Assembly (NCBI GenBank): GCA_904501915.1
Contig: CAJGCV010000040.1
Span: forward strand, 1 to 17,744
DNA from: an uncultured Akkermansia sp.
Lineage (GTDB): Bacteria; Verrucomicrobiota; Verrucomicrobiia; Verrucomicrobiales; Akkermansiaceae
Direction of reading: 5' to 3'
Length of the DNA: 17,744 nt
In this document: positions 1 to 7,298 of the stretch, in pieces
Numbering within the stretch: position 1 is the first letter of the stretch
How the letters are laid out: each line of letters opens with the position of its first letter
The notes under the pieces: generated by a model
The model's input: only the letters and a program-made list of their open reading frames with translations
Told to the model about the DNA's origin: nothing
Database searches by the model: none
Program-made: the position numbers and the translations under genes

Positions 1-13
1 ATGTACAGTACCC

Positions 14-79
14 ATGGAAGGTGTTTTTTTTAGAGCAACACCAGCATACGTTTTGCTGGTGAAAAAATCAACCTTCCAT
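14..79. repeat. Nested inverted repeat (cruciform or terminator-like)
   Basis: Three sets of complementary arms lie inside one another. The outer arms are 9 bp and perfect (ATGGAAGGT at 14-22 with ACCTTCCAT at 71-79). A run of T at 24-31 faces a run of A at 62-67. The inner arms are 8 bp and perfect (CACCAGCA at 39-46 with TGCTGGTG at 54-61) around a 7-nt loop. Neither strand has the usual stem followed directly by a T-run, so it is not a textbook terminator. It could still end transcription from either side or form a cruciform. No ORF crosses it. The rest of 1-233 holds only the promoter listed next. Confidence 0.6.
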
Positions 80-179
80 TTTCTTTGCCCTGATTTTTGC
101 TATTTTGCTACCATTTGAAAAAATCTTTGGGACACATGTGGCTTAATTTCAACATATCGCGCAAGTCGTAACATTAAGC

Positions 180-207
180 TTGATTTTTAGCGTCCGACAG
201 GTAGAAT
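180..207 (+). promoter_or_regulatory. Predicted sigma70-type promoter of the epimerase gene
   Basis: A TTGATT box (180-185) and a TAGAAT box (202-207) are separated by 16 nt. The expected start site is near 214, giving a leader of about 20 nt before the ATG at 234. That leader (AAATCATCAACC just before the start) has no Shine-Dalgarno sequence. Confidence 0.5.
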
Positions 208-233
208 AAAAGAAATCCACAAAATCATCAACC

Positions 234-1157
234 ATGAAAGTACTCATTACCGGCGGCGCCGGATTCATCGGGTCTCACATTGCTGAGCATTATCAGGGTA
301 TTGCAGAGGAAGTCCGCGTGCTGGACAACCTGCGTACGGGCTACAAGAAAAATCTTGACGGTCTCAACGTGACCTTCATCGAAGGCTCCATCACCGACCG
401 CGAACTCGTAGCCAAGGCAGTGGAAGGCGTAGACTACATTTTCCACATGGCAGCCATGGTTTCCGTGCCGGAATCCATGCAGAAGCCCCGCGAAACGGTT
501 GACCTGAACGTGAACGGACTGCTCACCGTACTGGAAGAAGCCAGCAAGGCCGGCGTAAAGAAGGTGGTACTTGCCTCCTCGGCTGCCATCTATGGTGACA
601 ACCCCATCGTTCCCAAGGTGGAAACCATGTACCCCGAGCCCAAGAGCCCCTACGGCATCACCAAGCTTGATGGTGAATACTACATGGAAATGTTCCGCAC
701 CACCGGTCAGGTGAACACCGGCTGCTGCCGCTTCTTCAACGTGTTCGGGCCGCGCCAGGACCCCAAGGGTGCCTACGCTGCCGCCGTGCCGATTTTCATG
801 GAAAAGGCCATCAAGGGCGAAGACATCACCGTATATGGTGACGGCGAGCAGACCCGCGACTTCATCTATGTGAAGGACATTGTGGGCGGTCTCACCTTCG
901 TGGCCGAGCACCCCGAGGTCACGGGCGTATATAACGTTGGTTACGGTGGTCAGATTACCATCAACGACCTGGCTAACATCATCATTGACGCCGCCGGCTC
1001 CACCTCCAAGGTAGTGCACCTGCCTGAGCGCCCCGGCGATGTGAAGCACTCCCGCTCCTGCGCCGACAAGCTGCGCAATGCCGGCTGGTCTCCCAAGTAC
1101 ACGCTTGAGGAAGGTCTCAAGACCACCCTCGAATACTTCAAGAGCGTGACCAAGTAA
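234..1157 (+). CDS. NAD-dependent nucleotide-sugar epimerase/dehydratase (extended SDR)
   Basis: A 307-aa cytosolic oxidoreductase that probably epimerises or dehydrates a UDP- or dTDP-sugar for surface polysaccharide or galactose metabolism. The Rossmann glycine motif TGGAGFIGSH lies near residues 6-15, an acidic residue at the end of the second strand (D31 in VLDN) fits NAD rather than NADP, the SSAAIYGD region (115-122) supplies the catalytic Ser/Thr area, and the catalytic YxxxK is Y140/K144 (SPYGITK). The GDGEQTRDFIYVKD stretch is typical of GalE-like and WbpP-like UDP-hexose 4-epimerases. Length matches the family. The exact substrate cannot be read from sequence, so no symbol is given. 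It has its own promoter upstream and a strong terminator downstream, so it is probably monocistronic. The start is the only ATG that leaves the glycine motif at the expected N-terminal position. Confidence 0.93.
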   Translation: MKVLITGGAGFIGSHIAEHYQGIAEEVRVLDNLRTGYKKNLDGLNVTFIEGSITDRELVAKAVEGVDYIFHMAAMVSVPESMQKPRETVDLNVNGLLTVLEEASKAGVKKVVLASSAAIYGDNPIVPKVETMYPEPKSPYGITKLDGEYYMEMFRTTGQVNTGCCRFFNVFGPRQDPKGAYAAAVPIFMEKAIKGEDITVYGDGEQTRDFIYVKDIVGGLTFVAEHPEVTGVYNVGYGGQITINDLANIIIDAAGSTSKVVHLPERPGDVKHSRSCADKLRNAGWSPKYTLEEGLKTTLEYFKSVTK

Positions 1158-1172
1158 ATCTCCGATTCCCAG

Positions 1173-1206
1173 ACCGGGGTTCCTTGCCGGGAACCCCGGT
1201 TTTTTA
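1173..1206 (+). terminator. Strong rho-independent terminator after the epimerase
   Basis: The arms ACCGGGGTTCC (1173-1183) and GGAACCCCGGT (1190-1200) pair perfectly over 11 bp around a 6-nt loop, followed by TTTTTATTAT. It begins 15 nt after the epimerase stop and ends 3 nt before the ATG of the next gene. Confidence 0.9.
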
Positions 1207-1208
1207 TT

Positions 1209-1898
1209 ATGTTTGAGAATTTCCAGCCCCGACTTAAAGCAGCCGACCTGAAAAAGCTGGCAATCGAACGCCTTGCAGAGCTGCAGGCCGAGGGGCAGGA
1301 GCTGCACCCCGTCCTCAATTCCAGCCGAAAGCTGGCGGTGCATTTCTGGGGTAGCGCATGGATGAAGCAGCTCGCCCTCTGCGAATCAGGGGGTATGTGT
1401 CTGGCTCCGGGGCGCACCCTGCTGCGGCACGGCTGTGTGCTGGATGTCCGCATCACCCGCGGCTGCATCACCGCGCTGGTAAGCGCAGATGAAGCATATG
1501 AGGTTGAGCTGCATATCTCACCGTTGGAAGGAGAACATCTCGAAGCCCTTTCTCTCCGCTGCGGGAACCAGATTAACTCCCTGCTCGCTCTGCTCGAAGG
1601 GAAGGTGGATTCCGATGTACTTAAGCAACTCTGCCACCCCGAGGAAGGTCTGCTACCCACCCCGCAGGACTGGCGCATGCGCTGCACCTGCCCCGACTGG
1701 TCGGACCCCTGCCCCCACGCTGCAGCTGCCATTTATGCAGCGGGCTGCCTCATTGATGCAGACCCGAAACTACTCTTCACCCTGCGCAGCATCGAGCCTG
1801 AGTCTCTGCTCACAGAGCCTGCGCAACCTGTCGAACTTGACACGGATAAATTATCCTCCCTGTTCGGCATTGATATCGACCTGCATCCCGCGGAATAA
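1209..1898 (+). CDS. SWIM zinc-finger protein
   Basis: A 229-aa protein of unknown function. The SWIM signature CxCxnCxH is clear: C159, C161, C168 and H170 in RCTCPDWSDPCPH, followed by the usual Ala-rich helix (AAAAIYAAG). SWIM fingers bind zinc and are found in small bacterial proteins often encoded with SNF2-type helicases, and as appendages of such helicases. No helicase gene is in view, so the role here is open. The N-terminal 150 residues match nothing I can name. There is no signal peptide or membrane segment, so it is likely cytosolic. The start is odd: the ATG sits 3 nt after the T-run of the epimerase terminator, with no Shine-Dalgarno and no room for a promoter. The next in-frame Met (residue 52) would cut into the conserved-looking part, and no earlier in-frame GTG or TTG is present. 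Confidence 0.85.
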   Translation: MFENFQPRLKAADLKKLAIERLAELQAEGQELHPVLNSSRKLAVHFWGSAWMKQLALCESGGMCLAPGRTLLRHGCVLDVRITRGCITALVSADEAYEVELHISPLEGEHLEALSLRCGNQINSLLALLEGKVDSDVLKQLCHPEEGLLPTPQDWRMRCTCPDWSDPCPHAAAAIYAAGCLIDADPKLLFTLRSIEPESLLTEPAQPVELDTDKLSSLFGIDIDLHPAE

Positions 1899-1922
1899 GC
1901 GAGATTACCCCGATTTTCCTGC

Positions 1923-1949
1923 TTGCCATGGGTGGCTCTTTGTGATAAT
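1923..1949 (+). promoter_or_regulatory. Predicted promoter of the GH-D glycosidase (extended -10)
   Basis: A TTGCCA box (1923-1928) lies 15 nt upstream of GATAAT (1944-1949). The -10 is preceded by TGT, giving an extended TGnGATAAT, which could offset the short spacer. The expected start site is near 1956. A small imperfect palindrome (TACCAAATGGTA, 1961-1972) lies just downstream, spanning the first candidate ATG. Confidence 0.4.
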
Positions 1950-1984
1950 CTACCGGATAGTACCAAATGGTATCGAATCAAGTT

Positions 1985-4546
1985 ATGCGTAAGAACATAT
2001 TTCTTCATTCCATACTGGCAGCGCTGACCGCGGTAAGCATCACGCTGGCGAGTGGCGACATCCCCTCTTCCAAACACCCGGCAGGCAAGGCTACAGCCGC
2101 CCAGAGCGAAGACTCCTTCACTCTGGGTAACAACCTGCTTTCCGCATCCTTCCAGTGGAAGGACGGCGGCGTGCAGTTCGGCGGCCTGAAAGGGCCGGAC
2201 GGCACCGAACTACTGCAGAGCGGCGGGCCTGTATTCACCCTGAAACTGGCCAACGGTCAGGAGATGAGCTCCACTGATATGAAGGCCACCAAACCAGAGC
2301 TTGCTGAGCTCCAGCCCGACAGCAAGTCTCTGCGCACTGCGGCTCAGCTGCCGGGCCAGGCCATCTCCGCCACATTCACGGCTCCGGACGGCACCTTCAG
2401 CATCGACTGGAAAGCCGTGCTGCGCGAAAACTCACACTACGTGCGCCAGGAATTCACACTGAAAGCCAGCGATGCACCCGTCCCCTTCAGCAGCATCACC
2501 GCTCTGCAGGTGGTGCCCACCGAGGCCGGCGGCATTCCCACCATTTCGGGCAACACCACCCACGGCACAGTGGCCATTACGGACAAGATGTTCATGGGCC
2601 TTGAGACCCCCATGTCCGTCATGACGGTCGGCCAGCACGGTGCCGCTCTGGAAGACACATGGAGCCCCGAGAGCTGGACTCCCGGCATGTTCAGCAACGT
2701 CTTCAACATTCCCGAAAGCTTCCACCCCGTCTACGGCAACAAGTATGATGCCAAGAACGGTCCCATGCTGCGTGACCTGCTGGCGGCTGAAGGCCCCGTG
2801 AACTTCATCGAACCCGGCGAGCTCAAGGTTGACTTTGAGTACGAGCGAGGCAACCACCGTCTCAATATTGTAGGTGTGCAGCTCGTCACCACCGCCGGTC
2901 AGGTCATTGCAGAGGACATTCACCCCGGTTACACCGGCCACAAGTCTGAAAATGCTGAATACACCATGGCGGTTCCCGTAGCCGGCACCTACCACCTGCG
3001 CTACTGGGTCCAGAAACAGACCGAACCCGTAACCAGCTGCGGTCGCATTTCCCTCTCCCTGCCCATGGGCAACACCGAGGAAGCCACCGCTTCCATTCCC
3101 GAGGACATGGTTCGCGGCTCCTGGGTGCGCAAGACCAATCTGACTAAAGAGTCTCCTTGGAAAGTGAGCTCAGTCATCGGTCTCTTCCAGCCAGGGCAGC
3201 AGCGCCGTTCCTTCCTGCGCTACATCGAGAGAGAAAGAGCAGTCCCCTATCGTCCCTTCGTGCATTACAATGATTGGTATGAGGTAGGTATTACCCGCAA
3301 CTTTGAGGCAGACCCGAAAAAGCGCAGCAGCGAAGAGATTTCCCTGAACATCATCAACACCTGGAAAAAGGAACTCTTCGAAAAGAGAGGTGTCAAACTT
3401 GATGCTTACATACTTGACGATGGCTGGGATGATTTCAACAGTCTGTGGGACTTCCACGTCGGTTTCCCGAACGGCTTCTCAAAGATTAACGAAGTGGCCA
3501 CCAGCATGGACTGCGGCATGGGCACCTGGCTTGGGCCGGTAGGCGGCTACGGAGCAGCTAAAAACATGCGTATCGGCTATTGGAATAAGACACACCCGAA
3601 CAACCGCATCGCCAATTTCGAGCTTTCCAACCCCGAATACTTCAATGCTTTCGTGGAACGCTGCTCGGATATGGTGAAGAACTATAACATGCGCTACTTC
3701 AAGTTCGATGGCATTTCCACCAAATTCCATGCCAAAGGACCGGGCGCCCTGGAAGACAGCGAAGGCATCCTGAACGTGCTCACCGCCCTGCGCGAAGCTC
3801 GCCCCGATATCTACCTCAACACGACGGTAGGCACCTGGGCCAGCCCGTTCTGGTTCCACTACTCCGACTGTGTATGGCGCCAGGAAAATGACTTCGACCA
3901 GGTCGGCAACGCCGGCGATGCCCGCGACCGCTGGATTACCTACCGCGACCGCCTGGTACATGAGGTATTTGTGGAAGGCGCTCCGCTCTTCCCGATTAAC
4001 TCCGTCATGGTTCACGGCACCATCATCACCAAGAATGGCCCGCCCCGCGTGATGAGCAAAGACCCCGCCAACTGCGTGAAGGAAATGCGCACAGCCTTCG
4101 CCAATGGCTCCAGCCTGCAGGAGATTTATGCCGACTCTGACCTGATGAACCAGGAAGGCGGCGTGCTCTGGGACGAACTGGCCCGCTGCATTGCCTGGGT
4201 TCGCCGCAACGCCGATATACTGGCCGATACGCATTGGGTAGGCGGCAATCCATGGGATAAGCAGAAACAGGATGGCGATATCTACGGCTGGGCGGCCTGG
4301 TCTCCCGCCAAGTGCACACTGACGCTCCGCAATTCATCCAGCAAGCCGAAGGCAATTACTACCACGCTGCGTAAGATGCTTGATGTTCCACCCACGGTAA
4401 ATGGTGCCATTGTGCTCCGCAGTTCCTTTGATGACCAACGCAAACTCGTCGGCATCATGAACACTGCAGTGGACGTGGATACCCCCATCAGCATCACACT
4501 CGACCCCCTCGAGGTTATTGTGATGGAGGGCGGTGAAACGAAGTAA
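1985..4546 (+). CDS. Secreted clan GH-D glycoside hydrolase, GH36-like (alpha-galactosidase or alpha-N-acetylgalactosaminidase type)
   Basis: An 853-aa exported glycosidase. The N-terminus MRKNIFLHSILAALTAVS is a good signal peptide with likely cleavage after ...TLASG. An ATG 18 nt upstream (1967) is an alternative start and cannot be excluded; neither has a Shine-Dalgarno. The first ~260 residues are beta-rich, as in the GH36 N-terminal domain. Residues ~275-360 look like an inserted beta-sandwich (the EDIHPGYTGHK and YHLRYWVQK region), possibly carbohydrate-binding. The catalytic barrel follows: YILDDGWDD (about 476-484), then MRYFKFDG, whose Asp (about 575) sits where clan GH-D enzymes carry the nucleophile. 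The acid/base is probably one of the Asp in YSDCVWRQENDFDQ (about 626-639), but I cannot say which. The hydrolysed bond is probably alpha-galactosidic or alpha-GalNAc; family placement is by motif only. It has its own promoter and terminator. With the secreted GH20 enzyme downstream, it fits a glycan-degrading lifestyle. Confidence 0.82.
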   Translation: MRKNIFLHSILAALTAVSITLASGDIPSSKHPAGKATAAQSEDSFTLGNNLLSASFQWKDGGVQFGGLKGPDGTELLQSGGPVFTLKLANGQEMSSTDMKATKPELAELQPDSKSLRTAAQLPGQAISATFTAPDGTFSIDWKAVLRENSHYVRQEFTLKASDAPVPFSSITALQVVPTEAGGIPTISGNTTHGTVAITDKMFMGLETPMSVMTVGQHGAALEDTWSPESWTPGMFSNVFNIPESFHPVYGNKYDAKNGPMLRDLLAAEGPVNFIEPGELKVDFEYERGNHRLNIVGVQLVTTAGQVIAEDIHPGYTGHKSENAEYTMAVPVAGTYHLRYWVQKQTEPVTSCGRISLSLPMGNTEEATASIPEDMVRGSWVRKTNLTKESPWKVSSVIGLFQPGQQRRSFLRYIERERAVPYRPFVHYNDWYEVGITRNFEADPKKRSSEEISLNIINTWKKELFEKRGVKLDAYILDDGWDDFNSLWDFHVGFPNGFSKINEVATSMDCGMGTWLGPVGGYGAAKNMRIGYWNKTHPNNRIANFELSNPEYFNAFVERCSDMVKNYNMRYFKFDGISTKFHAKGPGALEDSEGILNVLTALREARPDIYLNTTVGTWASPFWFHYSDCVWRQENDFDQVGNAGDARDRWITYRDRLVHEVFVEGAPLFPINSVMVHGTIITKNGPPRVMSKDPANCVKEMRTAFANGSSLQEIYADSDLMNQEGGVLWDELARCIAWVRRNADILADTHWVGGNPWDKQKQDGDIYGWAAWSPAKCTLTLRNSSSKPKAITTTLRKMLDVPPTVNGAIVLRSSFDDQRKLVGIMNTAVDVDTPISITLDPLEVIVMEGGETK

Positions 4547-4569
4547 GCCTCAAACAAAATAACACTCCT

Positions 4570-4606
4570 GAGCCGGCATCTTCAACGATGCCGGCTCTTT
4601 TATCTT
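4570..4606 (+). terminator. Rho-independent terminator after the GH-D glycosidase
   Basis: The arms GAGCCGGCATC (4570-4580) and GATGCCGGCTC (4587-4597) pair perfectly over 11 bp around a 6-nt loop, followed by TTTTATCTT. It begins 23 nt after the stop codon. Confidence 0.9.
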
Positions 4607-4639
4607 CCCATCCAATATGACACAGCCTGTGTTTTTTGC

Positions 4640-4668
4640 TTGTCTAATCTGGAATGATTCGATATAAT
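4640..4668 (+). promoter_or_regulatory. Predicted promoter of the fur-like/suf cluster
   Basis: A TTGTCT box (4640-4645), a 17-nt spacer and a perfect TATAAT (4663-4668). The expected start site is near 4675, leaving a leader of about 10 nt before the ATG at 4685. It lies downstream of the glycosidase terminator, so it should drive the regulator and the suf genes independently. Confidence 0.65.
4649..4663. promoter_or_regulatory. Candidate Fur-family operator in the suf promoter
   Basis: A 7-1-7 imperfect inverted repeat, CTGGAAT-G-ATTCGAT, with 5 of 7 positions matching between half-sites. It sits inside the spacer between the -35 and -10 boxes. The 7-1-7 geometry is that of Fur, PerR and Zur boxes, although the bases are not the classical TGATAAT. 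A regulator binding here would block polymerase, as expected for autoregulation by the Fur-family gene that follows. Confidence 0.35.
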
Positions 4669-4684
4669 ACAGCCAACAAAAGTT

Positions 4685-5113
4685 ATGGCTATCTCTAAAA
4701 CAAGTTCAACCCGCAGCATGGCCACCAGTCTGGTACGCAAGGCAGGAGTACGCATGACCCAGCAGCGCCGAGCCGTGCTGGAGACCATCCTGACCTCGCA
4801 CGACCACCCCACTGCAGCCATGATATTCGAGCGCACCAAGGCACACATGCCGGGCATTTCACTGGCCACAGTATACAACTGTCTGGAAACCATGGCGGAA
4901 ACAGGCATTATCAATCACCTGAATTTCGACAACGGACCCTCCCGCTTCTGCCCGAATCTGGAGCCGCACGTACACTTGCTGGATGACACCAGCAACCGCG
5001 TGCTGGATGTGCAGTTGAAACCCGGTCTGCGCCCGGAAGACGTATTTGAATTGCCCGAAGGTACGTGCGTGACACGCATGGACGCTTGCCTACACGGCAA
5101 TATTCCTGTATAA
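4685..5113 (+). CDS. Fur-family metalloregulator, likely regulator of the suf operon
   Basis: A 142-aa DNA-binding repressor. The winged-helix part is clear: RMTQQRRAVLETI (23-35), HPTAAMIF (41-48) and the recognition helix ISLATVYNCLETM (58-70). In the dimerisation/metal part, comparison with the PerR stretch SRFDxxxxDHYH suggests ligands H41, C89, H95, H97 and D108. The residue at 89 is Cys where PerR and Fur have Asp; Zur proteins also place a Cys in their sensory site. The structural-zinc CxxC that normally follows HxH is replaced by D100..S103. A run of 15-20 Ser/Thr/Arg-rich residues precedes the domain. What it senses (iron, zinc, peroxide or cluster status) cannot be decided. Its stop codon overlaps by one base an ATG in the sufC frame, and its position suggests control of Fe-S assembly. 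Confidence 0.85.
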   Translation: MAISKTSSTRSMATSLVRKAGVRMTQQRRAVLETILTSHDHPTAAMIFERTKAHMPGISLATVYNCLETMAETGIINHLNFDNGPSRFCPNLEPHVHLLDDTSNRVLDVQLKPGLRPEDVFELPEGTCVTRMDACLHGNIPV

Positions 5114-5114
5114 T
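5086..5114 (+). promoter_or_regulatory. Predicted internal promoter for sufC
   Basis: A TTGCCT box (5086-5091), a 17-nt spacer and a perfect TATAAT (5109-5114) that covers the regulator's stop codon. The start site would fall near 5121-5122, only about 3 nt before the preferred sufC ATG at 5125. This could give sufCBD expression separate from the regulator. Confidence 0.45.
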
Positions 5115-5124
5115 GCCCGCCGCA

Positions 5125-5874
5125 ATGAGCCTGGTCATTAAAAATCTGCATGCGCGCGTGAAAGATGGCGCGCCGATTCTCAACGGCATCAACCTGGAAA
5201 TCCCCAAGGGCGAGGTACACGCCATCATGGGGCCCAACGGTTCCGGCAAATCCACTCTTTCGAAAGTACTCTGCGGTCACCCGGATTACGAAGTAACCGC
5301 TGGCAGCGCAGAGCTCGACGGGCAGGATTTGTTTGCCATGAGCGTGGATGAACGCAGCCGCGCAGGGCTCTTCCTGGCATTCCAGTACCCGGTGGAAGTA
5401 CCGGGCGTGACCAATGCCAACTTCATGCGCGCGGCACTCCAGGCACGCCTGCCCAAAGGCGAGGAAATTGACGCCGTAGGCTTCTACAAAGAACTGCGCG
5501 GCAAGATGAAGCAGCTGGGCATGGACCCGAAATTCACCGCTCGCGCCGTAAACGAAGGATTCTCCGGCGGCGAGAAGAAGCGCAACGACATTCTGCAGAT
5601 GATGATGCTCAACCCCAGCTACGCCATTCTGGATGAGACGGACAGCGGACTGGACGTGGACGCCCTGCGCATTGTTTCTGAAGGCGTGAACGCCATGCGC
5701 GCACCTTTCCGCAGCTTCCTGGTCATCACGCACTACAAGCGCCTGCTCGACTACATCCGCCCGGATGTGGTGCACGTGCTCTACAAGGGGCAGATTATGC
5801 GCACCGCCGGCTTTGAGCTTGTGGAGCAGATTGAGGAACGCGGCTTTGATTTCCTGAAAACTCCGGAGGCCTGA
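5125..5874 (+). CDS. sufC: Fe-S cluster assembly ATPase SufC
   Basis: A 249-aa cytosolic ABC-type ATPase that powers the SufBC2D scaffold. Visible motifs are Walker A GPNGSGKST (36-44), Q-loop Gln (Q87 in AFQYPVEVPG), the SufC-type signature GFSGGEKKRND (145-155), Walker B with catalytic Glu in YAILDETDSGLD (E171), and the switch His (H203 in ITHYK). Length is nearly identical to E. coli SufC (248 aa). The start MSLVIKNLHA (5125) matches the usual SufC N-terminus. An ATG at 5113 (MPAAMSL...) overlaps the regulator's stop as TAATG and would allow coupled translation, so both starts are possible. sufB follows after one base. The order C-B-D with a Fur-like gene in front differs from the common sufBCDSU layout. 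Confidence 0.97.
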   Translation: MSLVIKNLHARVKDGAPILNGINLEIPKGEVHAIMGPNGSGKSTLSKVLCGHPDYEVTAGSAELDGQDLFAMSVDERSRAGLFLAFQYPVEVPGVTNANFMRAALQARLPKGEEIDAVGFYKELRGKMKQLGMDPKFTARAVNEGFSGGEKKRNDILQMMMLNPSYAILDETDSGLDVDALRIVSEGVNAMRAPFRSFLVITHYKRLLDYIRPDVVHVLYKGQIMRTAGFELVEQIEERGFDFLKTPEA

Positions 5875-5875
5875 G

Positions 5876-7276
5876 ATGGACGAATCACCGTTCCAGATGG
5901 ATACCCGCGGCGCGTTCTCCATGCCGGAGAACCACAAGTTTGACGCCGGCTACGGCCTCACCGAGGAAACCATCGACTACATCTGCGATGCCAAGGGCGA
6001 GCCGGACTGGCTGCGCCAGTTCCGCAAGGATGCCCTGCGCAAGTTCAACGAAATGCCCATGCCCTGCCACTGGGCTCCGGAAGGCATCAGGAATGTGGAT
6101 TTCGAGAACTTCCGCTATTACCTCTCGCACGGCGCTACCCCCAGCCGCAGCTGGGATGACGTACCGGACGATATGAAGCGCACCTTCGAGCGCCTCGGCG
6201 TGCCGGAGCAGGAACGCGCATTCCTGGCGGGCGTAGATGCCCAGTACGACTCCGAGACCGCTTACACCAACATGCGCGAAGAGCTGCAGAAGCAGGGTGT
6301 CATCTTCGTGAACTCCACAGAAGGGCTCAAGGAATACGAGCACATCTTCCGCCCCTGGTTCGGCAAGGTCATTCCCGTGGGCGACAACAAGTTCTCTGCC
6401 CTGAACCACGCGGCATTCTCCGGCGGCTCGTTCATCTATGTACCCAAGGGCGTGAAACTCACCCAGCCGCTGCAGGCCTATTTCCGCATCAACTCCGAAA
6501 GCATGGGGCAGTTCGAGCGTACCCTCATCATTGCCGATGAAGGCGCGGAACTCATGTACATGGAAGGCTGCACCGCCCCGCAGTACGACAGCGCTACCCT
6601 GCACTCCGGCGTGGTGGAACTCGTGGCTCTCAAAGGTGCCAAAATCCAGTATGTCACCGTGCAGAACTGGTCCACGAATGTATACAACCTCGTTATCCAG
6701 CGCGGTCTGGCCATGGAGGATGCCGAAATCCGCTGGATTGACTGCAACCTGGGCTCCGGTCTCACCATGAAATACCCCGCCGTGGTGCTGCAGGGCCGCC
6801 GCGCCCGTGGCGAGGTGGTCAGCATCTCACTGGCACACAGCGGCCAGCTGCAGGACACCGGCGCACGCATGATTCACGCCGCGCCCGAGACCACCTCCAA
6901 CATCGTGGCCAAGTCCATCTCCATCGGCGAGGGGCGCGCCAGCTACCGAGGTGAGGTCAAGGTGCTCAAAGGCATGAAGGGCTGCAAGAACAACACAGAA
7001 TGCGATGCCCTGCTCATCAACCCCGCCAGCCGCACCGATACCTACCCCGCCATCACCGTGAACGGCAACGCCAGCGCCGTGCAGCACGAAGCCTCCGTCT
7101 CCCAGGTGGATGAGGAGATGCTCTTCTACCTGCAGCAGCGCGGTCTCACCCGCGCACAGGCCATGAGCCTGGCCGTGAATGGCTTCATCAACGACCTGGT
7201 CAAGGAATTTCCCATGGAATACTCCGTGGAGCTCCGCCGCCTGATTGACCTGGAGATGGAAGACTCCATCGGCTAA
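5876..7276 (+). CDS. sufB: Fe-S cluster assembly scaffold protein SufB
   Basis: A 466-aa protein of the SufBC2D scaffold on which sulfur and iron are assembled into clusters. The N-terminal helix region contains the family motif ALRKFNEMPMPCHW. The beta-helix core includes EGCTAP (C231, likely the equivalent of the conserved C254 of E. coli) and ECDALLI (C376, likely the equivalent of the essential C405, which accepts persulfide). HEAS (404-407) and the C-terminal helices (DEEMLFYLQQRGL) are intact. Full length, with no missing key residue. It begins one base after the sufC stop, so the two are cotranscribed and probably translationally coupled. Confidence 0.97.
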   Translation: MDESPFQMDTRGAFSMPENHKFDAGYGLTEETIDYICDAKGEPDWLRQFRKDALRKFNEMPMPCHWAPEGIRNVDFENFRYYLSHGATPSRSWDDVPDDMKRTFERLGVPEQERAFLAGVDAQYDSETAYTNMREELQKQGVIFVNSTEGLKEYEHIFRPWFGKVIPVGDNKFSALNHAAFSGGSFIYVPKGVKLTQPLQAYFRINSESMGQFERTLIIADEGAELMYMEGCTAPQYDSATLHSGVVELVALKGAKIQYVTVQNWSTNVYNLVIQRGLAMEDAEIRWIDCNLGSGLTMKYPAVVLQGRRARGEVVSISLAHSGQLQDTGARMIHAAPETTSNIVAKSISIGEGRASYRGEVKVLKGMKGCKNNTECDALLINPASRTDTYPAITVNGNASAVQHEASVSQVDEEMLFYLQQRGLTRAQAMSLAVNGFINDLVKEFPMEYSVELRRLIDLEMEDSIG

Positions 7277-7298
7277 CCCCCCAGCACCGCATACCACC

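Noticed and set aside
228..1343. 371-codon open frame on the - strand opposite the epimerase gene
   Set aside because: It is an antisense shadow: low-complexity Gly/Val/His-rich translation, no family motif, and the + strand gene has a complete SDR motif set.
1967..1984. Upstream ATG for the GH-D glycosidase
   Set aside because: Not excluded, but the start at 1985 gives a signal peptide beginning directly with a basic n-region (MRKN); the extra six residues add nothing recognisable.
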